Assembly (NCBI RefSeq): GCF_003671765.1
Contig: NZ_QPIB01000012.1
Span: 581,366-645,365, forward strand
From: Xenophilus sp. E41
Lineage (GTDB): Bacteria > Pseudomonadota > Gammaproteobacteria > Burkholderiales > Burkholderiaceae_C
Direction of reading: 5' to 3'
Length of the DNA stretch: 64,000 nt
Positions within the stretch are counted from its first letter, which is position 1. Each line of letters starts with the position of its first letter. The position numbers were made by a program, and so were the translations under genes. This document shows, piece after piece, positions 7,216-16,455 of the stretch. Under the pieces are notes generated by a model that was given only the letters and a program-made list of their open reading frames with translations, was not told where the DNA came from and ran no database searches.

Positions 7216-8201
7216 CAGATGACCTTGGCCCGCATCAGGTCGGTGGTGTTCAGGGCACCCGTGAGACGCCCGTCGGCGTCGACCACGAACAACCGCGTGA
7301 TGCCGTGCTGCTCCATCAGTTCGGCCGCCTCGACCGCCAGCGCGTCGGCGCGCACGGTACGCGGGTTGCGGTGCATGACGTCGGCGGCGGTGGGCGTGCG
7401 CAGGTCGGCGCCGGCCTCGATGAGGCGGCGCAGATCGCCGTCGGTGAAGATGCCGGCCGCGCGGCCGGCCTCGTCCATCACGGCCGCGGCGCCGAAGCCC
7501 TGGTTGCTCATGGCGCGCATCAGCTCGGTGATGCCGGCCGTCGGCGACACGCGCGGCACCGCATCGCCCGACCGCATGACGTCGCTCACGTGCGTGAGCA
7601 GCTTGCGGCCGAGGGCACCGCCCGGATGCGAGCGCGCGTAGTCCTCGGTGCCGAAGCCGCGCGCGTCGAGCAGCGCGACGGCCAGCGCATCGCCCATCGC
7701 CATCTGCGCCGTGGTGCTGGCGGTGGGCGCCAGGTTCAGCGGGCAGGCTTCCTTGTCGACGCCGGTGTCGATCACCAGGTCGGCATGGCGTGCCAGCGTG
7801 GACTGGTGGCCACCGGTCATCGCGATCAACGGCACGCCCTGGCGCTTGATGACGGGAAGGATGGCGGCGAGCTCGTCGCTCTCGCCGCTGTTGGAGATGC
7901 CGATGACGATGTCCACCGTCTTGATCATCCCCAGGTCGCCATGGCTGGCCTCGGCGGGGTGGACGAACATCGCCGGCGTGCCAGTGGAAGCGAGCGTGGC
8001 GGCGATCTTGCGGCCCACATGGCCGCTCTTGCCCATGCCCATCACGACCACGCGGCCGCGCACCTCGAGGATGCGCCGCACCGCCTCGACGAAGGATTCC
8101 CCGAGCCGTGCCTTCAGGCCCAGGACGGCCGCGGCCTCGATGTCGAAGGTGGCGCGGGCCCGCGCCAGCAGGGCGTCGGGATCGAGGGGCAGGGAACTCA
8201 T
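7215..8201 (-). CDS. kdsD: Arabinose-5-phosphate isomerase (SIS plus CBS pair)
   Basis: A 328-residue protein: a SIS domain (about 30-190) with VVMGMGKSGHVGRKIAATL, ASTGTPAMFVHPAEASHGDLG and the SNSGES phosphosugar loop, followed by two CBS domains (about 205-328). It converts ribulose 5-phosphate to arabinose 5-phosphate, the first step to KDO. It heads a tightly coupled operon with kdsC and lptC. The region upstream (8202-8358) is a short divergent promoter region shared with the antiporter. Confidence 0.94.
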   Translation of the reverse strand: MSSLPLDPDALLARARATFDIEAAAVLGLKARLGESFVEAVRRILEVRGRVVVMGMGKSGHVGRKIAATLASTGTPAMFVHPAEASHGDLGMIKTVDIVIGISNSGESDELAAILPVIKRQGVPLIAMTGGHQSTLARHADLVIDTGVDKEACPLNLAPTASTTAQMAMGDALAVALLDARGFGTEDYARSHPGGALGRKLLTHVSDVMRSGDAVPRVSPTAGITELMRAMSNQGFGAAAVMDEAGRAAGIFTDGDLRRLIEAGADLRTPTAADVMHRNPRTVRADALAVEAAELMEQHGITRLFVVDADGRLTGALNTTDLMRAKVI

Positions 8202-8358
8202 GCGGGAATTTTATCGACCGGCCGGTGGCCCCACGGAAAGCGCATGGCGCTTGCTAGGATCGGCGCATGCCCGCGCCCCACGCCTCCCGTCCGACCGAAT
8301 CCGTTTCGGCAACGCGCGGGCCGCACGGCGGGCGCGCGAACGGCCCGCGGAGCGCCGC

Positions 8359-10344
8359 TTGAGCTCCTTCGAACTCACGCTGCTGTACCTGCTGGCCGCC
8401 GTGCTCGGCGTGGTGGCCTGCCGCTCCCTCAAGCTGCCGCCGATGCTCGGCTACCTGGTGGCCGGCGTGCTGATCGGCCCGCACGCGCTCAAGCTGGCCG
8501 ACAACGACGAAGGCATCAAGCACCTGGGCGAGTTCGGCGTCGTCTTTCTCATGTTCGTGATCGGCCTGGAGTTCAGCCTGCCGAAGCTGCGCGCCATGCG
8601 CAAGCACGTGTTCGGGCTCGGCCTGCTGCAGGTGCTGCTGACGATGGGGCTCGCCACCGTCGGTGCGCTGGTGCTGGCGCGCTTCCTGCCGCCGCAGTGG
8701 CGCCTGGGCTGGCAGACGGCGCTGGCGCTGTCGGGCGCGCTGACGATGAGCAGCACCGCCATCGTCGTGAAGCTGATGGCCGAGCGGCTGGAACTCGAGA
8801 GCGAGCACGGCCGGCGCGTGATGGGCGTGCTGCTGTTCCAGGATCTGGCGGTCGTGCCGCTGCTGGTGCTGATCCCCGCGCTGGGCGCGCCGCCCGAGAC
8901 GCTGATCAAGGACCTCGGCATCGCGATGCTCAAGGCCACGGCGCTGGTCGGCCTGCTGCTCTACGGCGGCCCGCGGGTGATGCGCTGGTGGCTCACCCTG
9001 GTCGCGCGGCGGCGCAGCGAAGAGCTGTTCATGCTCAACCTGCTGCTGGTCACGCTTGGCCTGGCCTGGCTGACGGAGCTGGCCGGGCTGTCGCTCGCGC
9101 TGGGCGCCTTCATCGCCGGCATGCTGGTGTCCGAGACCGAGTACAAGCACCAGGTCGAGACCGACATCCGCGCCTTCCACGACGTGCTGCTCGGTCTGTT
9201 CTTCATCACCATCGGCATGTCGCTCGACTGGCACGTGGTGGTGGACCACTGGGCCCTGGTGGCGGTGCTGCTGGTGCTGCCGCTGGCCTTCAAGCTGGCG
9301 CTGGTGACGGTGCTGGCGCGTGGGCTGGGCGCCACCACGGGCGTGTCGCTGCGCACCGGCCTGTACCTGGCACAGGCGGGCGAGTTCGGCTTCGTGCTGC
9401 TCACGCTGGCGCAGGAGCGCAGCCTGCTGCCGCCCTGGCTCGCCAACCCGGTGCTGGCCTCGATGATTTTGTCCATGCTGGCCACGCCCTTCATCGTGAT
9501 GTACAGCAACGCCATCGTGCGCAAGCTGGTGGCGAGCGACTGGATGCAGCAGTCGCTGCAGATGACCAGCATCGCCCGCAAGACGATCAACACGGCCGAG
9601 CACGTGATCATCTGCGGCTACGGCCGCTGCGGGCAGAACCTGGCGCGCATGCTGGAGCGCGAAGGCATCCCCTACATGGCGCTCGACCTCGACCCCGACC
9701 GCGTGCGCCAGGCTGCCGCCGCCGGCGATTCGGTGGTCTTCGGCGACGCGGCGCGGCCGCAGGCGCTGATGGCTGCCGGCCTGGCGCGCGCCAGCGCCGT
9801 GGTCATCACCTACCTCGACGTGCCGGGGGCGCTCAAGGTGCTGGCCAACATCCGCGCCCACGCGCCGCAGGTGCCGGTGATCGTGCGCACGCAGGACGAC
9901 CACGACCTGGAGAAGCTGCAGGCCGCCGGCGCCACCGAGGTAGTGCCGGAGGCCATCGAGGGCTCGCTCATGCTCGCCAGCCATGCGCTGGCGCTGGTCG
10001 GCGTGCCGATGCGCCGCGTGATCCGCGTGGTGCAGGACCAGCGCGACGCGCGCTACAACCTGCTGCGCGGCTACTTCCACGGGGCCGACGACGACACCGT
10101 GGACGAGATCGACCACGAGCGGCTCGACAGCTTCACGCTGACGGCGGGCGCCCGCGCCGTCGGCCGGCCGCTGGCGCAGCTGGCGCTGCAGGCGATGGGC
10201 GTGCGCGTGGCGGCCTTGCGGCGCCAGGGCGGGCAGGCGGCCGAGCCCGGCGGCGACACCGTGCTGGCGGATGGCGACACCCTGGTGCTCTCGGGCAAGC
10301 CGGGCGCGCTCGCCCTGGCGATCGACAAGCTCCAGCGCGGCTGA
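8359..10344 (+). CDS. CPA2 monovalent cation:proton antiporter with TrkA domains (KefB/YbaL type)
   Basis: A 661-residue protein, usual length for the KefB/KefC/YbaL group. Residues 1-390 form about 12 transmembrane segments with LGEFGVVFLMFVIGLEFS and QAGEFGFVLLTLA. Then comes a Rossmann-type TrkA-N domain starting VIICGYGRCGQNLAR and a TrkA-C domain (FTLTAGARAVGRPL). These proteins exchange K+ or Na+ for H+ across the inner membrane, gated by nucleotides or thiol adducts. I choose the TTG start at 8359 (LSSFELTLLYLLA), with GGAG six bases upstream; earlier in-frame codons overlap kdsD antisense. Substrate cannot be told from sequence. Confidence 0.88.
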   Translation: MSSFELTLLYLLAAVLGVVACRSLKLPPMLGYLVAGVLIGPHALKLADNDEGIKHLGEFGVVFLMFVIGLEFSLPKLRAMRKHVFGLGLLQVLLTMGLATVGALVLARFLPPQWRLGWQTALALSGALTMSSTAIVVKLMAERLELESEHGRRVMGVLLFQDLAVVPLLVLIPALGAPPETLIKDLGIAMLKATALVGLLLYGGPRVMRWWLTLVARRRSEELFMLNLLLVTLGLAWLTELAGLSLALGAFIAGMLVSETEYKHQVETDIRAFHDVLLGLFFITIGMSLDWHVVVDHWALVAVLLVLPLAFKLALVTVLARGLGATTGVSLRTGLYLAQAGEFGFVLLTLAQERSLLPPWLANPVLASMILSMLATPFIVMYSNAIVRKLVASDWMQQSLQMTSIARKTINTAEHVIICGYGRCGQNLARMLEREGIPYMALDLDPDRVRQAAAAGDSVVFGDAARPQALMAAGLARASAVVITYLDVPGALKVLANIRAHAPQVPVIVRTQDDHDLEKLQAAGATEVVPEAIEGSLMLASHALALVGVPMRRVIRVVQDQRDARYNLLRGYFHGADDDTVDEIDHERLDSFTLTAGARAVGRPLAQLALQAMGVRVAALRRQGGQAAEPGGDTVLADGDTLVLSGKPGALALAIDKLQRG

Positions 10345-10365
10345 ACGACACCCGCGGCGATTCCG

Positions 10366-10424
10366 GACCATTTCGGCCCGCAGCGCCCGCGGGACGGGCG
10401 CGAGCAGCTATCGATTCAATAGCA
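10366..10424 (-). repeat. Family A repeat
   Basis: Reverse-oriented copy: tttcggcccgcagcgcccgc, gggacgggcgcgagcagc, then TATCGATTCAATAGCA. It fills the gap between the convergent antiporter gene and the zinc-ribbon gene, ending nine bases from the latter's stop codon. Confidence 0.7.
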
Positions 10425-10432
10425 GATGACGC

Positions 10433-11272
10433 TCACGGCGGGAAGGTGGAGCGCGGGGCCACGCCTGCCACGCGCTCCAGCGACTCGCTGGTCAGCCACT
10501 GCGTGCCGCTGAGGAAGAAGTTGCGCCGCTGCACCAGCCGCCACCCCTCGGGCGTGACTTCCCAGCGGGCGCCGCGCCAGCTCGGCAGTTCGGCACTGAA
10601 GGCGGCCGCGACCGCCGGCGTGCCCAGCCACGGCGCGGGCCCGTCCAGCGTCCACACCACCTCGGCCGCCACGCCCGGGTAGGCCTGGCCGCGGAAGCGC
10701 ATGGACCGGACGGTGCCGACCTGGCGCACCGCCTCGAGCTTCACCGCCCTGGCCACGCACAGGCGGCGCGCACCGGCCCAGTCGGCCAGCGCCGGCTGCG
10801 GCGCATAGGTGCGGATGGGCTGCGACAGGAAGCCGCCGGACTGGGCCTCTTCGCCCGTCCCATACAGGCCTGCCGCGACCAGCGTGTCCATCCAGGCCAG
10901 GGTGCCGACGTTGCCCAGTTGCACGTTGACCGGCTGGCTGTCGTAGGCCAGGCCATTGGCGACACAGATCGGGTCGCGGGCCGGCCCATCGCCCGGGGTG
11001 ACGGTGGCGCGCAGCGCATCTTCCAGCTGCCCCGCGCTCACGCTGGGTGGCGCCGCGGTCATCAGGCTCGCTGCCGTGCCCGCCACGGCCACGCCCGCCA
11101 AGGGAATGCCCAGCCACAGCCAGAGCCGCCGGCGCGGTGGGGTCGCGACGCCTTCGCCGTCGAGCAACGAAGGCAGGGGGGCCGCCTGTGCCTGCTGGTA
11201 GACGGCCGCACCGCAGGCGTCGCAGAAGTGCGCGGCCTCCGGGACCTCGGTGGAGCAGGCGGCACATCGCAC
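10433..11272 (-). CDS. Zinc-ribbon membrane protein of unknown function
   Basis: A 279-residue protein. An N-terminal zinc ribbon (VRCAACSTEVPEAAHFCDAC, two CxxC knuckles) is followed by a linker, one transmembrane helix (LWLWLGIPLAGVAVAGTAAS, about 52-71) and an exported domain of about 200 residues rich in Trp and Arg with no motif I recognise. The GTG start places the first CxxC at the N-terminus, like the neighbouring gene, which begins MPVVCAACGTE. It lies 44 bases after that gene and is probably cotranscribed. The topology suggests a cytoplasmic zinc ribbon with a periplasmic sensor or binding domain. Confidence 0.75.
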   Translation of the reverse strand: MRCAACSTEVPEAAHFCDACGAAVYQQAQAAPLPSLLDGEGVATPPRRRLWLWLGIPLAGVAVAGTAASLMTAAPPSVSAGQLEDALRATVTPGDGPARDPICVANGLAYDSQPVNVQLGNVGTLAWMDTLVAAGLYGTGEEAQSGGFLSQPIRTYAPQPALADWAGARRLCVARAVKLEAVRQVGTVRSMRFRGQAYPGVAAEVVWTLDGPAPWLGTPAVAAAFSAELPSWRGARWEVTPEGWRLVQRRNFFLSGTQWLTSESLERVAGVAPRSTFPP

Positions 11273-11316
11273 GATGGTGGGCTTTCGGATAGGGCTGGGG
11301 GTCAGCGACGAAGCGT

Positions 11317-12180
11317 TCAGTTCGCCAGCGACGGGTTGCGCTTCTCTTCCTCCAGCCGCTGCTGCTGGCGCACGGCCTCGCACTGCGGATGGGACCGCTG
11401 GGCCGGCTTGGCGCACTCGGCGGCAAGGCACTGTGCCCGGGCGATGAAGTTGCGGCCCGCGCAGACGGCTTCGGGCGTCGGCGGCGGCGGTGGGGGCGGC
11501 GGCGGCGGCGCGACCGGCACGGCCACCGGCACCTCGATCGGCGGCCTGGGCGCCACGGGTGCGGGCGCTTCCTTCTTCGGGCGGGGCTTGGCCGGTGGCG
11601 CAGCCACCGCGGGTGCGGGCGACGGAGCCGGAGCCGGCGGGGGGGCTGGCTCGGGCGGGGGTGGCGGTGCGGGCTCCGGCGCGGGTGCCGGCGGGGCCGG
11701 TTCGGGCGCCGGGGCAGGGGGCGTCAGCGGAGCGGGCGCCACAGTCGGCGCGGGGGCGGGCGCGGCCGCAGGCGCCGGCGGACTCGCTTCTCTGGCACCG
11801 CGGAAGGCCCAGAAGGCGCCGGCACCCGCCACCAGCAACAGCGCGACCGCGCCGACGGCGATCCACGGCCCCTTGGAAGGCGATGCGGCGGTCGGCATGG
11901 GATGCACCGGCGCTGGCGCGCGGGCGGTTGCCGGGGCTGGCGCGGTGGGAGGCGGTGGTGGCTGGGGCGCCGCAGCGCGCGGCGTGGCGGCCGGCGCCCC
12001 GAGGATGACCGTGCGTTCGTCTGCCGCGGCACCGGGCAGCTCCGCGGGCTGGGTCGTCGGCCAGCCCGCCTCGTCGGCCGCGGCAGCCGGCGCGGCACCG
12101 GCCAGACGGGCCCCGCAGCCTCGGCAGAACTTGGCGGCTTCTCGGTTTTCGGTGCCGCACGCGGCGCATACCACAGGCAT
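11317..12180 (-). CDS. Zinc-ribbon, proline/alanine-rich membrane protein
   Basis: A 287-residue protein. It starts with a zinc ribbon (CAACGTENREAAKFCRGC, residues 5-22), then a linker, one transmembrane helix (about 107-125) and a Pro/Ala-rich region of more than 100 residues with a PPPPPPPPPP run. A conserved-looking C-terminal segment (about 240-287) has four cysteines (VCAGRNFIARAQCLAAEC and QCEAVR). The Pro-rich region may span the periplasm or cell wall as in TonB-like proteins. A GGAGGG site sits five bases before the ATG. Function unknown; pairs with the downstream zinc-ribbon gene. Confidence 0.8.
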   Translation of the reverse strand: MPVVCAACGTENREAAKFCRGCGARLAGAAPAAAADEAGWPTTQPAELPGAAADERTVILGAPAATPRAAAPQPPPPPTAPAPATARAPAPVHPMPTAASPSKGPWIAVGAVALLLVAGAGAFWAFRGAREASPPAPAAAPAPAPTVAPAPLTPPAPAPEPAPPAPAPEPAPPPPPEPAPPPAPAPSPAPAVAAPPAKPRPKKEAPAPVAPRPPIEVPVAVPVAPPPPPPPPPPTPEAVCAGRNFIARAQCLAAECAKPAQRSHPQCEAVRQQQRLEEEKRNPSLAN

Positions 12181-12314
12181 TTCGGCCCTCCGACTACTCT
12201 TTGTAACATGGTAGCCGGGCAGATCGTGCTTGTCGCCCGTTCGATGGCCGCTGTTACATCAGGAGCGGCCGCGGGGCAGAAAAGGGGGGAGCCGCGAAGC
12301 AGCTTGGTGGCTGC

Positions 12315-12782
12315 CTAGGTCACCGCCACCCGGCGCGACTTGCTGCGCAGGCGGCGCGCCATCACCAGGCCCAGCGCCAGCGTGAGCTCCAGCGCGATGC
12401 TCGGCTGGCGATTCGCCATCTCGCTGAAGCGCAGCGGCGTGAGCCGCCACAGGCGCGAGGCCGCGGCGGCCGTCACGCTGGCCGAGCGCGGCTGGCGCGA
12501 GAAGAAGGCGCCCTCGCCCACCGCCGAGCCGGCGTTGAGCATCGCGATCTGCACCTCGCCCTTGCTGCTGAGCGTATGGACGCTGACCGAGCCCGACTCG
12601 ATGAAGAACAGCGTGCGGTCGTGGGCGTTCTCGTCGATCAGCGTCTGTCCCGCCGCGAGCTCGAAGGGCTGCAGGTAGGAACCCAGCACCTCCCACTGCG
12701 CGGTCTGCAGGGCCGGCGCGAAGGCGTCGTCACTGGTGTTCTGGGCGATCGCCTGGCAGAGGTCCTGGATGGTGGCGGGCAT
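12315..12782 (-). CDS. Stand-alone cyclic nucleotide-binding-fold protein (Crp/Fnr-like, no HTH)
   Basis: A 155-residue protein that is almost entirely one cNMP-binding beta-roll: LQPFELAAGQTLIDENAHDRTLFFIESGSV, LNAGSAVGEGAFFSRQPRSASVTA (phosphate-binding-cassette-like) and the final helix ALGLVMARRLRSKSR. There is no DNA-binding domain, so it is not a transcription factor by itself. Such stand-alone domains usually regulate a partner protein. No partner is evident nearby: mnmE is upstream on the same strand, 81 bases away, and the zinc-ribbon genes lie downstream. Confidence 0.8.
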   Translation of the reverse strand: MPATIQDLCQAIAQNTSDDAFAPALQTAQWEVLGSYLQPFELAAGQTLIDENAHDRTLFFIESGSVSVHTLSSKGEVQIAMLNAGSAVGEGAFFSRQPRSASVTAAAASRLWRLTPLRFSEMANRQPSIALELTLALGLVMARRLRSKSRRVAVT

Positions 12783-12863
12783 GGTGTGGAGGTCTCGTTG
12801 TCGCTCTGAACGCGCGATGGCCCGGCGGCGCCGGACAGCCGGGCCATTGTTCGGGCAATCGTG

Positions 12864-14270
12864 CTACTTTCCAATACAAAATCGCGAAAAAATCACGCCG
12901 AGCAGTTCGTCGGCGCCGAACTCGCCGGTGATGACGTTCAGCGCGTTCTGGGCCAGGCGCAGCTCCTCGGCCAAGAGGTCCAGCGGTGGCGGCGCGGCGT
13001 CCAGGTGCGCCATGGCGAGCGCCAGGTGCTCCTCGACCTGGCCAAGCGCCTGCACGTGGCGCGCGCGTGCCAGGTACAGGCCCTCGGGCATGGCTTGCCA
13101 GCCGGCGATCTCGAGCAGGCGCTGGCGTAGGGCCTCGATGCCGTCGCCGGTGCGCGCCGACAGCCGCAGGCCTTCGCCGGCGCCGACACCCGGGACGGCG
13201 TCGGCCTTGTTCCACACCTCCACCACCGGCACGCCCGGCGGCAGCCGCGCCGACAGGCTGTCGCGGATCGCTGCGTCCGCCGCGCGGTAGTCGGGCTCCT
13301 GCGCGCGCGTGAGGTCGTGCAGCAGCAAGAGAGCGTCCGCATCCTCGATCTGGCCCCAGGCACGGGCGATGCCGATGCGCTCGACCTCATCGCTGCTCTC
13401 GCGCAGGCCCGCGGTGTCGACGATGTGCAGCGGCACGCCGTGGATCTGGATGGTCTGCGCGACGATGTCGCGCGTGGTGCCCGCGATGCTGCTGACGATC
13501 GCCAGTTCGGCGCCGGCGAGCGCATTGAGCAGCGAGCTCTTGCCCGCGTTGGGCTGGCCGGCGATGACGACCTTGATGCCTTCGCGCAGCAGGGCGCCCT
13601 GGCGCGCCCGCTGCTGCACGGCCTGCAACTGCCGCTGCAGCGCGAGCAGCTGGCCGCGCGCGTCTGCCTGCTCGAGGAAGTCGATGTCTTCCTCGGGAAA
13701 GTCCAGCGTCGCCTCGACCAGCATGCGCAGGTGGATGAGCGCGTCGCGCAGCGCGTGGATCTCGCGCGAGAACGCGCCGCTGAGCGAGCGGCCCGCGCTG
13801 CGCGCCGCGGCCTCGGTGCTGGCGTCGATCAGGTCGGCGATGGCCTCGGCCTGCGCGAGGTCGATCTTGCCGTTGTGGAAGGCGCGCTGGCTGAACTCGC
13901 CCGGCTGCGCGACGCGCAGGGCCGGCAGGCGCGGGCGGCCGGTGGCCGCATCGGTCTCGCCCGCCGCCTCGAGGCAGCGTGCCAGCAGCAGCTGCAGCAC
14001 CACCGGCCCGCCGTGGGCCTGCAGCTCGAGCACGTCCTCGCCGGTGAAGGAATGCGGTGCCGGGAACCACAGCGCGAGCCCCTGGTCGATGGCGGCGCCG
14101 GCGGCGTCGCGAAAGGGCAGGTAGGTGGCCTCGCGCGGGCGCAGGGTGCGGCCGCACAGTGCCTCGGCCAGCGGCGCCAGCCCGCGCCCCGACACGCGCA
14201 CGATGCCCACCGCGCCGCGCCCGGGGGCGGTGGCGACGGCGACGATGGGGTCCTGCAGTTGCGCGAGCAT
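12864..14270 (-). CDS. mnmE: tRNA modification GTPase MnmE (TrmE)
   Basis: A 468-residue protein of normal length. The N-terminal domain begins [22 protein letters not shown] (folate-binding). The G domain has the P-loop [14 protein letters not shown], the switch IAGTTRD, the G3 VDTAGLRES and NKAD. The C-terminus ends FSRFCIGK, with the conserved CIGK cysteine. With MnmG it adds the carboxymethylaminomethyl group at U34 of certain tRNAs. I start at [19 protein letters not shown]; 15 more in-frame codons upstream lie in the terminator region. The gene follows yidC on the same strand but is separated from it by a terminator. Confidence 0.96.
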   Translation of the reverse strand: MLAQLQDPIVAVATAPGRGAVGIVRVSGRGLAPLAEALCGRTLRPREATYLPFRDAAGAAIDQGLALWFPAPHSFTGEDVLELQAHGGPVVLQLLLARCLEAAGETDAATGRPRLPALRVAQPGEFSQRAFHNGKIDLAQAEAIADLIDASTEAAARSAGRSLSGAFSREIHALRDALIHLRMLVEATLDFPEEDIDFLEQADARGQLLALQRQLQAVQQRARQGALLREGIKVVIAGQPNAGKSSLLNALAGAELAIVSSIAGTTRDIVAQTIQIHGVPLHIVDTAGLRESSDEVERIGIARAWGQIEDADALLLLHDLTRAQEPDYRAADAAIRDSLSARLPPGVPVVEVWNKADAVPGVGAGEGLRLSARTGDGIEALRQRLLEIAGWQAMPEGLYLARARHVQALGQVEEHLALAMAHLDAAPPPLDLLAEELRLAQNALNVITGEFGADELLGVIFSRFCIGK

Positions 14271-14316
14271 GGGCGTCGATTCTTTCAGCAATGGCGGTGG
14301 CGGCACGCGGCCCAAG

Positions 14317-14339
14317 AAAAAGGCCGCCCGAAGGCGGCC
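14317..14339 (-). terminator. Terminator of the rpmH-rnpA-yidD-yidC operon
   Basis: On the minus strand GGCCGCC-ttcg-GGCGGCC followed by TTTTTCTTGG, about 105 bases after the yidC stop and before mnmE. Confidence 0.9.
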
Positions 14340-14362
14340 GTTGGCTGGCGCGCAGCGCGATT

Positions 14363-14433
14363 TGCTATGACTTCGATAGCTGGTCGCGCTTGCTCGACGG
14401 GCGCTGCAGGCCGGTTCGGCTCACAAGCACGCC
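14363..14433 (+). repeat. Family A repeat
   Basis: GCTATGACTTCGATAGCTGG, then cgcgcttgctcgacgggcgc and tgcaggccggttcgg. It lies between the yidC stop codon (ten bases away) and the operon terminator, so it is transcribed as 3' untranslated RNA. Confidence 0.7.
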
Positions 14434-14443
14434 GGTCGCGCCC

Positions 14444-16183
14444 TCACTTGCCCAGCACGCCCAGCCGCTTGTTGATGACCCACTGCTGGGCGATCGACAG
14501 GACGTTGTTGGTGATCCAGTACAGCACCAGGCCGGCCGGGAAGAAGAAGAACATCACGCTGAAGGCCAGCGGCATGATCCACATCAGCTTGGCCTGCATC
14601 GGGTCCGGCGGCGTGGGGTTGAGCCAGGTCTGCAGCAGCGAGGTGCCGGTCATCACCAGCGGCAGGATGAACCAGGGGTCGGGTGCGGAAAGGTCGCGGA
14701 TCCAGAGAATCCACGGCGCGTGGCGCATCTCGACCGAGGACAGCAGCACCCAGTACAACGCAATGAAGACCGGGATCTGGATCACGATGGGGAAGCAGCC
14801 GCCCATGGGGTTGACCTTCTCCTCGCGGTAGATGCGCATCATCTCCTGCTGCATCTCCTGCGGCTTGTCCTTGAGCCGCTCGCGCATCTCCATGATCTTG
14901 GGATTGATGGCCTTCATCTTGGCCATGCTGGCGTAGGCCTTGGCATTGAGCCAGTAGAAGGCCGCCTTGAGCAGCACCACCAGCGCCACGATCGCCCAGC
15001 CCCAGTTGCCCAGCAGCTTGTGCAGCTGGTCGAGCAGCCAGTACAGCGGCTTGGAGATGATGGCGAAGATGCCGTAGTCCTTCACCAGCTCGAGGCCGGG
15101 CGCGAGGGCCTCGAGCTTCTTTTCTTCCTCGGGGCCGGCGAACAGGGCGCTGTCCACCGTCTGCGTGGCGCCGGGCGCCACGGTCGGCAGGTTCACGACC
15201 ATCGAGATCGCGAACTGGTTCTGCCCCAGGTCGGCGGCGCGGAAATCGCGCTTGAGCTTGGCGCTGTCGGGCGCGTCGAGCAGCCAGGCCGAAGCGAAGT
15301 AATGCTGCACCATGGCAACCCAGCCGCTGTTGGAGGCGGCGGGCAGCTCGGCCTTGCCCTTGGCGATGTCGCCGAAGCTGACCTTGTGGAACTTCTTCTC
15401 GTCGGTGTAGACGGCCGGGCCGGTGAAGGTGCTGGTGCCGAACATCGTGCCCGAGGGCTCGGTGCCGTGGCGCTGCAGCTGCAGGTACAGCTGCGGGTCG
15501 CGCGGCTGGTCGCCCACGTTCACCACCTGGTGGCGCACGCGGATCACGTAGTCACCGCGCTTGAAGACATAGGTCTTGACGTACTTCAGGCCGCCCATGG
15601 GCTGCGACTCGAAGTCGACCTCGAGCGTGTCCTGGCCATCGGCCATGCGATACGGGCCGGGCTTGGCGGCCATGAGCGTCAGGTGGGTCGGGAACTTGTC
15701 GCCGCCTGCGGGGTTGAGCAGGCCCGACTGCGCGAGGTAGCGCGTGGCCGGCGAGCCGTCGTCCATCAGCACCACGTCGGTGTCGACCACCGGGATCGGC
15801 GGCATGCCCATGAGCTTGCGCGCGAAGGGGATGAGGCCGGTCTTGTTCATCTCCTCGACGTACTGCGTGAGCTCGAGGCGGGTCACGGTCGCGCCCTGGC
15901 CGTCGATGGTGGCCTTGTAGACGTCGGTCTCGACGCTGACCTTCTCGGCCGCGGCCGGTGCCGCGCCGCCGGTGGGCGCCGTGGCGGCGCCGGCCTGCGT
16001 GGCCGCGGGGGCGGGCGTGGCGCCGGCCGGCGTGGTGCCGCCCGGCTGGGCGGGCGCTTCGGCGACGGTTCGGGACGGCAGGAAGGTCGGCTTGCGGCCG
16101 TTGTGGACCTGCCACTGGTCCCACAGCATCACCAGCGAGAAACCGAAGATCACCCAGAGGATGGTGCGGCGTATGTCGTTCAT
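14444..16183 (-). CDS. yidC: Membrane protein insertase YidC
   Basis: A 579-residue Gram-negative-type YidC. It starts MNDIRRTILWVIFGFSLVML (TM1) and has a large periplasmic domain (about 60-360, with an Ala/Pro-rich linker at 45-85). The conserved insertase core contains WGWAIVALVVLLKAAFYWLN and FPIVIQIPVFIALYWVLLSS, and the protein ends with a basic tail (INKRLGVLGK). It inserts and folds inner-membrane proteins with or without SecYEG. Its ATG overlaps the yidD stop (ATGA). Frames extending further upstream belong to yidD and rnpA. Confidence 0.97.
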   Translation of the reverse strand: MNDIRRTILWVIFGFSLVMLWDQWQVHNGRKPTFLPSRTVAEAPAQPGGTTPAGATPAPAATQAGAATAPTGGAAPAAAEKVSVETDVYKATIDGQGATVTRLELTQYVEEMNKTGLIPFARKLMGMPPIPVVDTDVVLMDDGSPATRYLAQSGLLNPAGGDKFPTHLTLMAAKPGPYRMADGQDTLEVDFESQPMGGLKYVKTYVFKRGDYVIRVRHQVVNVGDQPRDPQLYLQLQRHGTEPSGTMFGTSTFTGPAVYTDEKKFHKVSFGDIAKGKAELPAASNSGWVAMVQHYFASAWLLDAPDSAKLKRDFRAADLGQNQFAISMVVNLPTVAPGATQTVDSALFAGPEEEKKLEALAPGLELVKDYGIFAIISKPLYWLLDQLHKLLGNWGWAIVALVVLLKAAFYWLNAKAYASMAKMKAINPKIMEMRERLKDKPQEMQQEMMRIYREEKVNPMGGCFPIVIQIPVFIALYWVLLSSVEMRHAPWILWIRDLSAPDPWFILPLVMTGTSLLQTWLNPTPPDPMQAKLMWIMPLAFSVMFFFFPAGLVLYWITNNVLSIAQQWVINKRLGVLGK

Positions 16184-16455
16184 GGAGAAGACTTCTTGGA
16201 CGGAAAGAGGGAAGAGAACAGCCCCGCACCGGGCTTGTCGGACGGCGGCGGCACCGGGTCGTGGCCGCCGGCGCACCAGGGTTGGCAGCGCACCAGGCGC
16301 CGCAGGGTGAGGTAGCTGCCGGCCGCGGCGCCGTGGGTCTCGAGCGCCTCGATGGCGTAGGCCGAGCAGGTGGGCGTGAACCGGCAGGCGTTGCCCAGCC
16401 AGGGGCTGAGCAGCAGACGGTAGCCGCGGACGATGGCAATCAGAAGACGCTGCAT
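16180..16455 (-). CDS. yidD: Membrane protein insertion efficiency factor YidD
   Basis: A 91-residue protein with the family signature YRLLLSPWLGNACRFTPTCSAYA and RLVRCQPWCAGGHDPVP. It begins MQRLLIAIVRGYR, an amphipathic membrane-surface helix. It assists YidC-dependent insertion. It sits in the standard order between rnpA (one-base TGATG overlap) and yidC (ATGA overlap). Confidence 0.96.
   Translation of the reverse strand: MQRLLIAIVRGYRLLLSPWLGNACRFTPTCSAYAIEALETHGAAAGSYLTLRRLVRCQPWCAGGHDPVPPPSDKPGAGLFSSLFPSKKSSP

Noticed and set aside
7305-10682. 1125-residue open frame on the plus strand
   Set aside because: It is low-complexity Arg/Ala/Gly, runs antisense to kdsD and out of frame with the antiporter, and has no motif.
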